The position numbers and the translations under genes are program-made. Below, piece after piece: positions 1 to 13,300 of a stretch of DNA of 64,000 bases; position 1 is the first letter of the stretch; every line of letters starts with the position of its first letter. The stretch is from Psilocybe azurescens (taxonomy: Eukaryota > Basidiomycota > Agaricomycetes > Agaricales > Agrocybaceae): contig JAJIRX010000804.1 in NCBI GenBank assembly GCA_023853785.1, forward strand, positions 26,812-90,811, given 5' to 3'. The notes below the pieces were generated by a model. It was not told the origin of the DNA. It ran no database searches and saw nothing but the letters and a program-made list of their open reading frames with translations.

Positions 1-600
1 TCCGTCGTGCTGGGCTTTCTTGTCGGACATCGCCTGTCTTTTTTTTGGGACTTTTACATTTAGTTTTTGTTTGCATTTACTACGTCGGGGCCCGTAGTAG
101 TCTGTTGTTCATTTGGCCCCCACGTTAAAATTATACTATATACAGAATTATAATGCAGTTTTGGTCACTTAATTCATGAAAACAGTATGATTCAGCTTCT
201 TAGACAAAGAAAGCGGCAGGTTGAAGGCGGTGGCCACATACTTTTGTAAATATAACCGGCCGCCGCCTTTGCACTGGTCTTTGACTGGTGGGCAGTTGCG
301 CCCACTACGCAAGTGGGATAATTGGCACGGCAAATTTTCATGGGGAAAATGGGAAAGCCGTTGCAAAAAATGATTCTTGTGCAGCTTTGTGTAAAAAGCC
401 TGGCATGCACGTACAAACTGACGTCTCAATCGGAATGACTGATTGATGACTCTGGCGGCCGCTGTCGTCAACAAAATAGGGCGCCCAGTGATTTCACACG
501 GCTTCCGTTTTGGTATAAAACTATCTACAATGCTTCTTTCCAGAGCCCGGATGCCAAGAGATCAATAAGCTGGAAGGGATAACCAAGGGATATCAAAATA
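1..600. other. No gene recognised at left edge
   Basis: No recognisable protein, RNA or repeat was found here. Short open frames overlap on both strands without motifs. The sequence may belong to the same relic as the coding remnant that follows. Confidence 0.4.
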
Positions 601-601
601 A

Positions 602-2319
602 TTGTCTTTATTTGTGGTCACCTTCCACTGGGAACTTTTTTTCTTCTTGTCGATCATCCTACATCCTGATAACGTTAATTCTCTACCTACTCCTACTAAA
701 TCAAAAGCTCTGTTTATTATTATGGACTCTGGAAACCTCAATACATCAAACTCAAAGATATCCCATTCCCGCGAACCTGTCAATCCAATGAAATGCTCAA
801 TTACTGCGCACCATGAAGATATGGAGGGCATAAACTTTTCCAAGGTCCATATACCTCATCCTGACGACATGGTGGATCCTGGTAGGGACTTGGTTTCTGT
901 CACAGCCGGCCCTATTGTCGGTTTAATGAAATTGTCTACGTATGTTCGTGAATGTCCTTTGTGAAAATGAAATCTGAAAAATTGTTTGCAGTCTTATACA
1001 CTCTCGTCATGTCAACATTGAGAAAGTCCTTGCCTGCCCTGGCTTTTCGGTAGTGCAGTTTAGCGAATTTACCGACGCGAAGAATCATTATGAAGAGCAA
1101 TGGATGTTGGGGAAGGTTCGGCTAGTCACGATAAACGGCGAGGTTATTTCTTCAAAGAATCAAAGTAAATGCCCAGCCATCACGTCGGTGACCATCCCAA
1201 CACAAAGTACTGTGCAAGCAGCTGCCCGGGTTCCGACCATTGCATCCCGGCAACTGATACGGAGGCCGGTACTGTTCAGGGAACTGCTTGCACTGCAGCC
1301 ATCGCGATCACGCCATATTCTTATTCCGCCCCAGCAAGCGATAAAGCTCTTGCCGTGTACCTGGAAGTTGCTCCTACAAATTATGTGGCGCTACAAGTTG
1401 AGCCTGCCACCGATACAGAAATTGCCACTGTGTTGCCATCCAGTGTAGGAACAAGTGAAGGTGTGGGTACCCTCTCCAGGACACACATGTCTTTGGCGGC
1501 CGCTATGGAATTGCCAACTATTGTTGGTCTCAAGTGCACACCTCTCCCTTCAGAATCCACCCTGGACACCGAAAATTTGCAACCCCACGTTAGTGATGAA
1601 AGCCCTTACAGTGTGATTGCTACGGATGCAGCCACGGCCGACTCTCAGCAATCCGATTCTGTTACATTGGGTGCGGCCTCCATGAAGTCACCGGCGGGCC
1701 TAACGCTGCGAAGCGGTTCCTTCTTTGTGCAGGAGTCTTCACTTCCAGATCTTGCTCCAATTGCCAACAACGTGCCATCGAAAAAAGACCGGTGGTCAAC
1801 ATCCAAGCAGAACAGGATCGTTGGGATTATGCAAGAGCTTATTATGACAAAGTATATAAGCCCAATCATGTTTTCCTCCTGGTCGACCTGAAAGCGGCTG
1901 CCAAGGAAGGATATGTCGCTCCCCTCAGTCCCCCTACCGTAATCCTCCGTCCATGGAAATATGCGGTGGATCTCCATGTCGAGGCCTTCTTGGAATACAA
2001 GAAAGCTCGGGAAAGGGCTCTTGAAACCGAAGTTCACGACGGACGGCCGGAGAATTCTAAACCTTCAGCTGCGGCGACAAGAATTAAGAAGTCGGATAGG
2101 GTCAAAGATAAAAGAAATTTCTAATTGAACCGGAGTCTGACGAGGGAGTTGTCGGACACCCCACCGCCAAACCCTAATGGTTTTACAAATCTATTCAAAT
2201 ACGAAGACATATTCGATGAGGCAACTATGAAAATGGCCATCGAGGAGAAGTACAGAGACAAGGTTGTAAGCGATGAAAGTGAAGAGTACATCAGCGACTT
2301 GACTCCCCGGCGTCCATAG
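602..2319 (+). pseudogene. Degenerate unrecognised coding remnant
   Basis: Several open segments in different plus-strand frames look like one decayed gene. One segment starts with Met at 722 and ends near a GT at about 940. After an intron-like gap ending with ttgcag near 991, a second frame runs to about 1448. Others cover 1169-1891 and 1792-2319, the last interrupted by a stop at 2122. The 2nd segment (PGFSVVQFSEFTDAKNHY) faintly resembles the viroplasmin/RNase H1 N-terminal motif, which would suit a retroelement, but the match is weak. The middle part is Thr/Ala/Ser/Pro rich and the end is charged. No catalytic motif is visible. It could equally be a dead host gene. Confidence 0.35.
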
Positions 2320-4250
2320 TGGATTCCGATTACTTCATCAGAAACTCGAAAAGAAAACCAAAAGCGGACCTCTGCATTAACGATAATATGCCTCGGCGCC
2401 CGGCTCCATTTCCCGATATCTGGGGCCCCGGCCCCGATTTACACTTTTACATCTTCACAAACATCGCAAGTACAAGATAATTATGAAAGTAACGTTGAAA
2501 GTGCCCCCTCAACTCCCACAAGGCTATCAAGCCCCTTCCGAGAGGCCAGCCCTCTTCCTAGTTCTTCAATCCCCAGTTCACCATATGCATCCTCTTCAAT
2601 GTCGATGGAACCAGGCCCTTCGTCGATTCGTCGATTCCCCACTTCTTCGAATGATAGAAACGCTCTTAACGAAGTTAACAATCGTCTTAGCAGCGAACTC
2701 CTCGATCTTTTGAAACCTGTACCAGGTAGACACCCTGGGATTTTAGTTAGTGTAAACCTTGTAAAGTAACTAGAGACATTTTGACCGTCAATGATGAATT
2801 AGTATTTCTGTGCTGTTTTCAAGTGACTGCTTGTTATTAAAGATTCAAAATCTGCGTTATTGATGTGTTTACGGGTACACAAAGAGAAGGTGCAACTGGC
2901 CCCCGCATTATATTCCAAACTAACTTTGAATTGCTATGAGTTGAGACAGTTGAATGATAGAAAGCGGCGGCGGTGCCGTCGGCGTTGTTATCGCGCTCCA
3001 CTTTATTTGGGAATAATTTTGGAACTATTTCATATTGAGATTCACCCATGTATACTAAAATATGAGCAACAGACGGCGGGCAGACATAGTAGACAACGAC
3101 AATGACGGCACCCGACATATTCCCAAACTGGATGGCGTCTACGTTTTCCGAAAGTTACGGCAGCCTATGGTGTAATCTAAATTTCTGTAGCAACCGCTTT
3201 CTGTTCCATCCCAATTCCCAGATTCTGGATTTCACCTGCGGCACCGGTGGCAAATAATTGAAAACCCTACGGAGCCCGCCACACAAATTTCTGGGTCATC
3301 CATCACCATACCCGCACCGGCTGCCGGTATTCAATTTATGAAAGTCTTCCGGCATCCGCTGAACATAAAACCGGTTGCTGATTCACAGTTCCAGTGGCGG
3401 CGACTAATGATCAATTCAAGCAGCTCCCCGGTTGCCAATCTTAATTTTGGAGACCAGAACGGCTCCATTATATATATACAGGTTATGGAGCCGGCTCTAG
3501 GGCGAGGCAGTAAATAGAAGGCGGGACGGCAGCCGCTCAATATTTACATACCGCGGCACCCGTGGTGCTTCAGATGAAGCCCGGCGAGCAAGTCAATGTC
3601 GGCCCGATTCCATCCAATCTCATTCAAATTTCAATTGATTTGCCAAGTGAGCTGCATAACAAATATGTATTGGATATGTAGAGCATTTTAAGATATGCGG
3701 AAGCCGTACTGCACTTCAACACCCTCGTGGCAGAGGCCATACTAGAAACTGCATAAATTGAGGAACCATTTTACCATCTGTTTTACTGCAATCTCTCAAA
3801 CGAGCATTCATGCTAGACAAATGACGAGTACGAATTCTGTTTTATATTTTATTTACCTCAATCGGACCTCCGCCCCTTCCCCCTGCCAATTCTCCCCACA
3901 ATTCATCCTAAATTGGTATACCAGGGATGGTAAAAAGTGTCCAGAATGGGATGAAAGTACCCAACAGAAAGTGCATTAGAATGACGGGAGCCGACGCCAG
4001 ATTTGCTGAAAACCGGCTGCCGAAATCAAAAATCGCCCCCGCAGGGGCGCGAGGGTGTGCTAGGGTGCAGTGTACCAGGGGTGGTGTCCACTTGACACCG
4101 TACCTCACACGACATTGTTGGGCCCTCGCTTGACACCGTGACGAGCACTACATAATTGCCTTTTCGCCGAGTCTCTTTCGGGCCGTGTGACACATCACAT
4201 CATAATTAATTCAAATTCCGTATGGTACGTAATTAGATCACTGTCCCATG
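2320..4250 (+). other. Relic sequence with scattered short coding traces
   Basis: No intact gene is present. Short plausible coding stretches occur at about 3350-3525 and 3560-3760, broken by in-frame stops and frame changes. They could continue the remnant upstream. No family was recognised and no inverted repeats were found that would define an element. Confidence 0.3.
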
Positions 4251-4254
4251 TGAC

Positions 4255-4668
4255 ATGATATCCTATGCCTCCACTAAAGCGTTCATCAATACTTTCTCCA
4301 CCTCTCTCCGCGTACTCGCCGCTCCCTGTGGGGTGGACGTTATCACTGTCCAGCCTGGCTTTATCGACACACGTATGACCAAGATGATGCGCGGACAGGG
4401 AAGTACCGTTCCTGGAGGCGAGTTCGCTAGTGCTGCAGGAATGGCGAAATGCATGAAGGATGCAGTTGAACTGGGAGGTATCGGCGTTGTTAGCTGGCCC
4501 GTCAGGCAGAGCGTACAGATGTATGCGTTGAAAGGTCATTGTGGATATGCTCTGTCTTTTGGAGATACGAATGCTGACTTGATTTACTTAGCTGTCAATC
4601 CCATCTGCGAGGAGATTGGGAAGTGGGTATCCATGAAATTGGGTATGTCTGGAAAGAAGATCACATAA
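4255..4668 (+). pseudogene. Short-chain dehydrogenase/reductase, 3' fragment
   Basis: This 137-codon open frame is the C-terminal half of a classical SDR. It begins at the catalytic YxxxK motif (Y-A-S-T-K, residues 4-8) and continues with the usual VQPGFIDTRMT region that shapes the cofactor pocket, a GxxGVVSWPVRQ segment and a C-terminal helix. The Rossmann TGxxxGxG motif, the NNAG motif and the catalytic Ser are absent. Upstream bases 4100-4254 encode none of them, so the gene is 5' truncated. A full family member would be about 300 residues. Translation from the Met at 4255 could not give an active reductase. No inverted repeat or target duplication marks the breakpoint. Confidence 0.85.
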
Positions 4669-4669
4669 G

Positions 4670-6720
4670 GGGTCCCCTTTTCATTTTCGAATCAATATTT
4701 TATACACAACACACTCTATCACACTTTCCTTTATGTCCTTTAACAAGAAATAAATTTTTCCTTCACTAGTGCAGAATGGTGACACGGATTCCAGTATTGG
4801 TTTTCAGCTGCGCGCGCGATGCCTGACCCGTCAGAGCTCTGACCAGGACCACCATCACCAAGCAATTGCGGTTCGACCTCCTCCTGGGCCAATTGAGTAT
4901 CTAATACTAGTGAATAATCGGGCTTTGTGCAGCTTGGGTGCAAAAGCCGACCAAGGCTGGTTCGAGTCTCATCGAACCGAATTCTCGGTCTTTCTGACTA
5001 CGCATTATCATATCTCCTCAGATGCGGATAATTCGGGTCCATTATTGGCAACTTTGCCAATTGGCTCGGACCCCTGAGATCTCATGGTTGAAATTTCACT
5101 CCACGTAGCGCGATTCGTGCCCCACTTACCCGCTGAACTCGTGGAGGATATTGTGGACAAGGCCGTGAGAACCCTATATCCCGTCAATCGAGCTCGCATC
5201 ACATCGCCTACGCATTCACACGAATCAGATCAGGTTCAGCTCCTTTGACCCCGCTGGGTCCGCGGGAAATCGCAGCCTTGAGCCCCAATATCGCCGTATG
5301 TGGATCTTTCATGATTTTATCAAATTTGGAAACTCCCTTACGGAGATACCACCTGTCAATGCTTTCGTCACCTTATTCGCATTTAAAAATCTTTAGAAGG
5401 GATTACCGACGGGCAGTTGGATTTTTTCAGGGTATTTTCTGAGAAGAGTATGTTATTTTGCCCACCGCAGTCTGCCTCGTTTTGGGCCCTGGCCAACCGT
5501 CCTAGAACATCTGGAGAAGTAAATAGAACCACTGATGTCGATGGTAGCGCGTCTAGCGTTTTGAACGAGGCCAGTGCTAGTCGTCACAGTCTCGGTGATA
5601 CCATTGTCCAGCTCTGAGCAGCAGGCATCAGCTAGACATTGAACACATACAGATGGTACATACTTGTAACAGTGACAATAATATCAGCAGGTGCGGCAGC
5701 ATAATCGACACAAGGGCATCGATGATCACGAGAGCGAAGTATTTGAATTGCATCTTGCTTGAATGGTTGGAACACCAAAAGGGCTGGTAAAGCCACTGTA
5801 TAGCTTGCGAGTGTGATTAACAATGGATACACAATGCATATACGAGTTTGTTGTGGCAACTTTTATACCAAACCATTGCAACCAAAAAAATAATTGGAGA
5901 GCCGTTCTTTCACATATCCTTCGAAGGAGGATTGAATTCTCCTTGATGAGTAACGCTCTGAGTTGAATGCGTGGGCGCTCTTAACTACTGCTATCCTGGC
6001 GGCCATAATGTAGGGGACGTTTGTTTCAATGATTTCTCAAGTCGTACAGGTCGACGCTTATGGCATACCTGACCATCTATTTTAACCAGAGCCTGAATCG
6101 GAAAAAGGGCATCACCTTCATGATTCGATGAAATAACCTGCAAGTCTCCGATATCAAAGTTGCGTGTAATCACAATTTATCATTCCCCAGTTCATCTTCC
6201 GATTTTGCGTTGCCAAAATCGACCTTAGATGCCCGCCAAATAATCAAATATTTTTGATCAAAACTTGTGTGTTCACAGTCAGAGGAACGCGTTCTCTTAT
6301 AGAGACAGATTAAAGCGCTACATGCAAACCTGCCAGCGATGAAAATATTAGGCAGATGCCGGCTGGTTCTTCGAAAAATGATGTCGGCATGCATTTGCCG
6401 ATACCGCATTTACCCGCTGTTTTTTTTGTCGCCAAGAAAAGGTTCCTACCTCGTAGGTTTCCCAACTTCAACTTTCATCGTTCAAATATCTAGACTTGTG
6501 CTGCGAAGAGTCACTAGGCACCCCGTCGCGAATCGCGTTATGACCCTGATTCCGCGACCTCCGTGGGATACTAATTGGGGGTCTAAGCGGAATGGCGACG
6601 GAGATCCGCTGCACGCCGACAAACTATATCGTTGATGGCTATGACTCGAGCCAGTATCCAACTGTTCAAAACCACCTAATTCAAATTCAAAACCTCCAGT
6701 CAACGCTCGAGAAAACGTCG
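4670..6720. other. Mostly unassigned sequence with gene relics
   Basis: Apart from the F-box-like stub at 5084-5248, nothing was assigned. A minus-strand hydrophobic stretch at about 5640-5859 (75 codons) could be a relic of a membrane protein but has no family motif. The last 50-100 bases are the upstream region of the flavoprotein gene starting at 6723. Confidence 0.35.
5084..5248 (+). CDS. F-box-like stub, probably a gene relic
   Basis: A 54-codon open frame begins with Met and reads V-P-H-L-P-A-E-L-V-E-D-I-V-D near residues 11-24. This matches the start of many basidiomycete F-box proteins (LPPELVxxIxD), which recruit substrates to SCF ubiquitin ligases. The rest of the F-box (conserved W, VC and W positions) is not found, and the frame stops soon after. 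No following exon in a compatible frame is recognisable. It may be a relic or a chance match. Nearby sequence holds only other fragments. Confidence 0.35.
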   Translation: MVEISLHVARFVPHLPAELVEDIVDKAVRTLYPVNRARITSPTHSHESDQVQLL

Positions 6721-6722
6721 AT

Positions 6723-7618
6723 ATGACAGGAGTAGCTGAAGTATATGAGCCCACTGAACGTACAACCGTGAATCGCTATAAAACAAGAGGTACGTGGTAT
6801 TCTGGTATTTTGTTATAACATCGTTGACCTCCATCTATCCGATCACACCTCTAGCCAATTATGATCATGTAACGATCCATGGTATAATCGACTCTTGTCC
6901 GGTCCTGCACGTCTCCTTCAACCCTACATCGGTAGATGATGACCCATTCCCCACAATTCTCCCCATGATAGGATGCACAGGCTCCTACACATCTCCGAAT
7001 GCAAATGAGACCTCAGCAGTGTCTGTATACCTCCACGGTCACGCATCCTCCCGATTCATGAAACTCCCAACTGTTCACTCTGAATCCGACGATACCACTT
7101 ACTCGAATCTTCCTGGCACACCCGTATGCATCGCTGCAACCCACATGGACGGCGTTGTTCTCGCGCTCACGCCGTTCAACCACAGTTGCAACTACCGCAG
7201 CGCCGTTGTACACGGCTACGCAAGCATCGTAACAGACCCGGCTGAAAAGCTGTACGCCCTTCGAATAATGACTGACTCTCTCATCCCTTCCCGCTGGGAA
7301 CACTCTCGAGTTCCGCCTACGCCCGCCGAACTAACCGCCACCACTGTTCTTCGCGTGGAAATCATTGGCGCCAGCGCTAAAATAAGGGCAGGACCACCAG
7401 GGAATGATCGCGCGGATCTGGATGACCCAGCAATGCGGCAGAGGGTTTGGACTGGCGTTGTTCCATCTTGGGTAACTTGGGGAACACCGGTACCTGCAGA
7501 GGGGAACATGGTCCAGACCGCGCCGGACTACATATCAGAGTTTGTAAAAGGGGAGAACGAGAAAGGGGAGGGGTATGCTACGGAGATTACTGGCAAAGTT
7601 CTGACTTCGAAGAAGTAA
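6723..7618 (+). CDS. FMN-binding split-barrel protein, pyridoxamine 5'-phosphate oxidase-like
   Basis: Two exons, 6723-6789 and 6855-7618, flank a 65-bp intron (GTACGT...CTAG); together they encode about 276 residues. The start was chosen because Met at 6723 leads straight into the T-V-N-R-Y-K-T-R-A sequence that opens this family. Diagnostic segments are a HG-I-I-D-S-C-P-V-L-H-V beta strand, a mid-protein P-V-C-I-A-A-T-H-M-D-G-V-V-L-A run, H-S-x-N-Y-R-S-A-V-V-H-G strands of the FMN-binding split barrel, and a C-terminal V-W-x-G-V-V-P-x-W region. The family includes flavin-nucleotide-binding and nitroimidazole-resistance-like proteins; the substrate cannot be deduced. No break is visible. The gene is convergent with the FAD enzyme ending at 7866, 247 bp away, so all three genes of this block may use flavin or redox chemistry. 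Confidence 0.75.
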
Positions 7619-7865
7619 ATTTGTCTATACAATAACAATTCTTCAAGGGGAGTTCGTCTCTCCGTTTTGTGTAATGGAAAATTGTCGACGTGTAACTTAT
7701 TGAGCTATGGCTAGACTGTACAGAGTTTATCCTACAATAAGCTGTGCTTCGGGGAGATTTATTCGCCCACAGCGCAAGGTTGACTCATGGGAAGTGTAGA
7801 CGACTTCTTATAGCGAGATCATGTGAATTCGTAAACTCACGGTGTGCATATATACGCTGAGTATC

Positions 7866-9150
7866 CTAGGTAACTTGACTTCTGACGACGTTCTCCCAAA
7901 ACATCTCTCCAGAGAAGCGTTTCACTATGGAGTAATAATACGCCCTATGCTTCTCGTACTCCGTTTGCACCTGCGTGTATATTTCTCCCATATTGCGTTC
8001 AAAATCATCGTCTGCAATTTCATGTTTAAGATGCTGAGAGAGCTGCAACCCTAGGTATGTACCCGTCTCGAGCGCTGTCATGATTCCCTGGGACGAGAGT
8101 GGATCGAAAGCCATCGCAGTATCTCCAACAGATGCCCAGTGCTTGTCCACATCGAAAGCTTTGTCCAGAGCTGAAGATCCTGCAGCGGTACAACGTGGGT
8201 ATCCCTTTTGTAAATCATAATCATATTTCGTGATGATTTCCGAAATGTGTGTTGATGATGCTTGAAGAAGATTGAGAAAGCCTTCTGAACGGCGGGAGGA
8301 CTTAGCTGTGGGATGTGAAGGGAGAGTATGGAAGACGACAACGCGTGTGCTTGGAGTGTGAGAAAGGAACGAGCTGTACCACCATCCCTCAGCGGTTGCC
8401 TCTATGAGGGTACGCATGTCGTTGTCACTATCAAGAGAATCTTCGTAATTTCCGGAGACGAACACAGCATAGAATGCCAGGAGTGGACTACGCGATGAAA
8501 TTCGGCCGTTGAGCTAAAATGAGGGGTTATAAACAAAAACCTAGGGGGAATATCGATTAATTTCACTTACCTTTGTAGCTACTGTCGCCTTCCTTCCAGT
8601 GGCATCTACCACCCATCCAGTTTTGACTACGTTCCTTTCTCCATTCACCTCGACTTCTATATCCCAAAGACCGTCATCGCCTTGTTCAATTCCCTTGAAC
8701 GTCGCCTTTTTAACTCCAATAGAGATGCAGGCTCAGAGCCAGTAATGCGAACTGCATCTCTTAGCAGCTCGTCAAAATCAGAGCGATTGAGATGAAGACC
8801 GTGTCCAAAAGGGTTTATGATGGAATGTCGTTCTTCAAGGATTGGCGACGACCAGGCAGAGGCGTTCCCAGTACATGTCGTATATACACCCTTGCTAACC
8901 TTTTCATTTAGCTCCTTGGTTAGAGGCTGGCACAGGAATCGAAGGATTCGACCAGACTCAGGCGGTAACGATTCTCCAATCTAAGTTTCAATGGTCAGAT
9001 TCGAGAGAAAGAGATGAAATCAGCACATACCTTAAAAGATGAAGGATCGGCATCATCTATGACCAAACAGGAAACCTTCGGCGTGTTTTTGTGAAGACTC
9101 AGCGCTGTCGCACATCCTGCAGGCCCGCCACCAATTACCACGACTGACAT
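7866..9150 (-). CDS. FAD-dependent oxidoreductase of the LodB/tryptophan-halogenase-like group
   Basis: Three exons, 9031-9150, 8571-8980 and 7866-8513, encode about 392 residues. Residues 3-12 hold the dinucleotide-binding GxGxxG-type motif (V-V-I-G-G-G-P-A-G). I-G-E-S-L-P-P follows at about 41-47, as in flavin-dependent halogenases and LodB-type proteins. Later come D-A-T-G-R-K, A-E-G-W-W-Y near 220, and V-G-D-T-A-M-A-F-D-P-L-S-S-Q-G-I, the second FAD-contacting motif. The halogenase Lys (KxxxK) was not found. The middle exon is 410 bases, one short of keeping frame: it reads in one frame to about 8733 and in the next from about 8711 on, so one base is missing near 8711-8733. Downstream protein is perfectly conserved in style, suggesting a recent loss or assembly error. 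The gene is divergent from the LodA/VioB fusion. Its likely role is maturation of, or oxidation linked to, that partner (inference). Confidence 0.82.
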
Positions 9151-10339
9151 GCTATGTCTCAGCTGCTAACCAATTTTCAGAGAAAAAGTACAAGGGAAGT
9201 CATAACGTACCTTGATAAACACTATCCTCCTCGTGTCATATGATGTCACAGCAAGCAAGATCACTGTTAAAGAAAGACACAACGTTCGCAAACTTGCTGT
9301 CCTGCTTTAGGAACAACTGTCGATCTAGCCCCGTGGTGCTTAGTGGGACGTAGGACCTTCTGGGAGACTTGGACCCTTCAGTTTCCTTTAATGAGACCGC
9401 AGTATGATTAAAATTATTACAATACCTCTATAGAGTAGTCGGTCTAATCCCCCTTAGGCCAATAGTTTGTCTCTATGTTCTCAAGGTGTTCTGACAGTGT
9501 TCTGGCACCCACCTGTTGAAGAGTAGCCACACACACAAGTCGATCACATTATGCCTGGTTTCTATTGACAGCTAAACATAGCTTGTAGTTCTATCCGGAA
9601 GCGAAGAATGAGTTGATGGGTTAGAACGTAGTCTTTGAGCGAACGAGTGATGTGGCAAAACTTTATTTCCTGTCCGGCGTGAAAGTTTCGTCCAGTAAAC
9701 TAAATGCTTGGACCCACCCGCCCGTCGCGAGTTCGTCTCGGACAAGCATGAAGACTTTTCATTCTCTCCGGGCGGAGAGCACTTCGTGTTTTCACCCACT
9801 CGCTAAGCTACAGCTGCTAATATTGCTCTCATGTTCGTGATAATTACTTTGCCTATTAATATTATCTACCTGTCCTAAACTCAGGTGACACGAAAAGTGA
9901 CCCTCAAAGATCGATCAACTCGGACGCTGACAACCCCGGTACCAAGCCTAACCAAATAAACGTTCGCGTTGCATTTTTGCTGTCCAATTGCTGTCTTGCC
10001 ATTGTTCCTGGCAATGTCTTCTTGCATGTTCGGCTTCACTATCTCAGTCATTGGTATTCTTATCTGTGAAAATCAGGTTCGCATTCAAGACCCACAATTG
10101 CAGGAGGGTTCCGACTCAGTGGGTTTCCCCCGCAATGGTGCTATTTCATGATCATTATCATCTCTTTTCAGCGATACATCTCAATTATCTGCTCCAGTGT
10201 CTGGGTCTAACTCGCTCAAATGACCATCGTATCCGAGCCATATGGAGACTTCATTATGTAGCACTGGAGTTACTCGGTCCGTGATGAACAGAAAGTATAA
10301 AGTATAGGCTTCCTGGACTTTGGGAATAACAACTCAAAC
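9151..10339. promoter_or_regulatory. Divergent intergenic region shared by the FAD enzyme and LodA/VioB-like genes
   Basis: This 1.2-kb stretch separates two head-to-head genes. A TATAAAG lies at 10296-10302, 38 bp before the ATG at 10340, and is a good core promoter for the plus-strand gene. No coding sequence was recognised. Any regulator binding here could control both genes together. Confidence 0.5.
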
Positions 10340-13300
10340 ATGTCGATTCCTCCTGCTTGGGATAGTGTGCGCATTTACCCTCCCATTGGATTCGCACGCG
10401 TTGGAAACTCGACTCTCGATGATGGATGGTTCTATGGACCCGAAGTTCCTGGATACTTTGAAGAGCCTCTGAACGGATTCAAAGATGTCAATGGCGCCGT
10501 CAAGCGTCAGGTAATATCTAGAGTCACCGCCCTGGATGTCACTTAATTCTTTCATTAGGCCGCACGTTTTAGGGTGTACGCCATCGGAAAGGATGGTAAA
10601 GTTCTTGAGATAAACAAAAAGAGTGGATGGGATATCGCGTGGAATGTCCAACTCGTGAACAAGAAAGCGTCCTGGTACACATTTATGGGTACGTAGATCC
10701 GATCCGTCTTCTCACCATCTAATGTCCCATCGCAGGAAGGACCCAAGAAGGCGCATTTCAGCCAGGAAACACGACGCTTCGCAATCCGACTGTACAGCCA
10801 GATGTAAATCTAGAATTCTTGTCTAATGTCGCATTGCTGATGGGTCAATGCCATAGCTGCCTCCAGACCAACGAACCAAGCTGATAGTCGATAGTGGTGT
10901 TCAGAAAATCACCGGATGCAGCGCGAAATCTGTCCCTCTGTCAGGGAAATTTTACGGCTCCAAGGACCAGCCCACCGATATCTATCTCGGAGAGGCCAGG
11001 ACTGACGAGCAAGGCCGGCTCGTTGTTCTCGCTGGTCGCGGACAGTCCATGTCCATCGCTAAGGAGGACGATCCGTATCCCTACCTCATGACTGATTTCG
11101 ATTCGTCTGACTGGATCGACGACACTTCTGACGGGTGGATCACTGCAACCATCACTGCTTCAGGGTCAGGAAAGTCGGTCGAAGTGCAGGGAAAAGCTCG
11201 CGTTATTGGGACGACTCCCAAATTCGCTAATGGTATCTATGCACCAACATCGCTGTATGATTTGATGGAGGATATCTACGAGAGGAAGAAACGCACCGAG
11301 CAAGGTGAAGCATACGATGTTGGAGAGGTGAACTGGTACCAACACATATGGCCGCTGCTCCAACGCCCTCCCCTTCTTTCTTGGGTCAACGGTCAGGCGA
11401 ATGGCGGACACGGTGCGTGATATAATGCATGATTTCCTCGTTTGTTTGTGCTGAAGCTATCATAGGTCCGAATTCTCATGGGAATTTCTTCGACGAAGGA
11501 TGGCAAGAATCACTATCTGACGAGACAGAAGACAGTGAAGCAATCCGCAAAGGTGTTATCATGCGTATGCGACTTCCCGAGACCAACGCGAAATACGACC
11601 AAGCACGTACTGGACAAGCGTATCCGTATTTCATGCCCTGGCTTTCGGGCGACGGCGGTAGGTGTTCCCTTTACCACATTTAACTACCGTCATGGGACTA
11701 AGTGATACATCGAGGACGAACCACGGCTGGTGATCCAACCACTTTCGCATCGGTCACTGAACTTCAATACGACCGTCTCGTGAAGTGGAGCAAAGGCCAA
11801 TTCACCAAGACCCCTGTGAAGCAATACAAGAAATTCGATGATATTCCCATGACAGAACAGCCCGCAGCGCTCACCAAAGCTGCGTTAGAAGCGACGATCG
11901 GCGCCCCTCTCTACCCCGGTATCGAAATGTCGTGGAACGCAGAGCTCGATGAGACCTATCAGCTCGACACACCCTTCACAGTCAACTTGGACGTTCAGGC
12001 CGGAGATCTCACACGTTTCCTCTCTTTACCGTGGCAGAGTGATTTCTACATGTGCCGATCTTACTGGTAAGACTTCCATTGGCATACCCGAAGCATCATT
12101 AATCCACGCACAATAGGTGGCCTTCCGCCCGTCCGGACACGATCGTCACTGATGAAGTCTACAAGATCGTTTCGCAGTCAGTTGCCCCTGCTAACATCGC
12201 GAAGAAGTTGAACGACAGAGTACCTTGGGAGCGTGGACTGCATCAAAATTACACTGGTAATACACATCTTTTCGAGTCTATCAAAGCATGCTAACCGCAA
12301 TCACCATCTTATCACAGACGAATACTCGGATCAGCCGCTATTTGCGAACACGGACATGGCTAAAAACTGGCACAAGCTGGGTTTCATCGTCCAACGCCCC
12401 TCCTTCGGACCTGAACCTATATTCGTCGAGACTCAACGCAGTGAAGTCCATCGCCGGGTGAAAGATACTTTACCTGCTCAGCACACTCCAGCCAAGAACG
12501 GTGCTGCCGGTGGTCCTCTTATCCTCCCCAAACCCGATTCAGGGAACAATCCCATTACTACTCTTGAGAGCCTCCGTACCCATCTTCAAACTGCGATGGC
12601 CATCGAGCTGGCTACGATCCCTCTGTACCTGTTTGGAATGTATAGCGTGAAGATCCCGGCACAGTACACCAATGATCCACGCTATTGGGATCCTGTCATT
12701 GGTGCCATTCGAGGTAAGAGATGTGTTTCGACTCTGTAATAATGGTTCTAATGGCATGGTTGTTGATCTAGGCGTTGTCGCTGAAGAAATGCTGCATCTT
12801 AGTCTCGCTGGAAACGTCCTCCTCGCTGTTGGTGGTAATCCCAAACTTTACGATCCAAGATATATACCTTCCTACCCGATGCTGATGCCCGGTCGCGTAC
12901 CAAAGTTATGGCTCCAGCTTCGAAAGGCCAACAAGGCTAATCTGCAGACATTTATCGATGTACGTATTCATGTCAAATAGTGGCTTCTGCGGTTTTCCTG
13001 ACCCGGACCGCTCATTACAAATTTCAGGTGGAGACCCGAGAGCAAACGGGGCGAAACCAGAATCAGACGAGTATCAAACTCTCGGCCAATTTTACGACGC
13101 CATCAAGCTAGGTATTTAGTCATCATCTAAGTTCTATTGATATCCAAGTCCTGACCCAATCCAATCCAATTTTACCAGGATTGAAATACTTGGACGGCCA
13201 GAACGATCCGTTGTTCCATCCCGAAACTGCTGTATACCAATTTGCACCTGGCCTCGGATACCAAGCCAAGGAACGCGATGCTGGTGGCTCCATTGTCGTC

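Noticed and set aside
4890..4980. GGTTCGAGTC resembling a tRNA B box
   Set aside because: No matching A box or foldable cloverleaf was found upstream.
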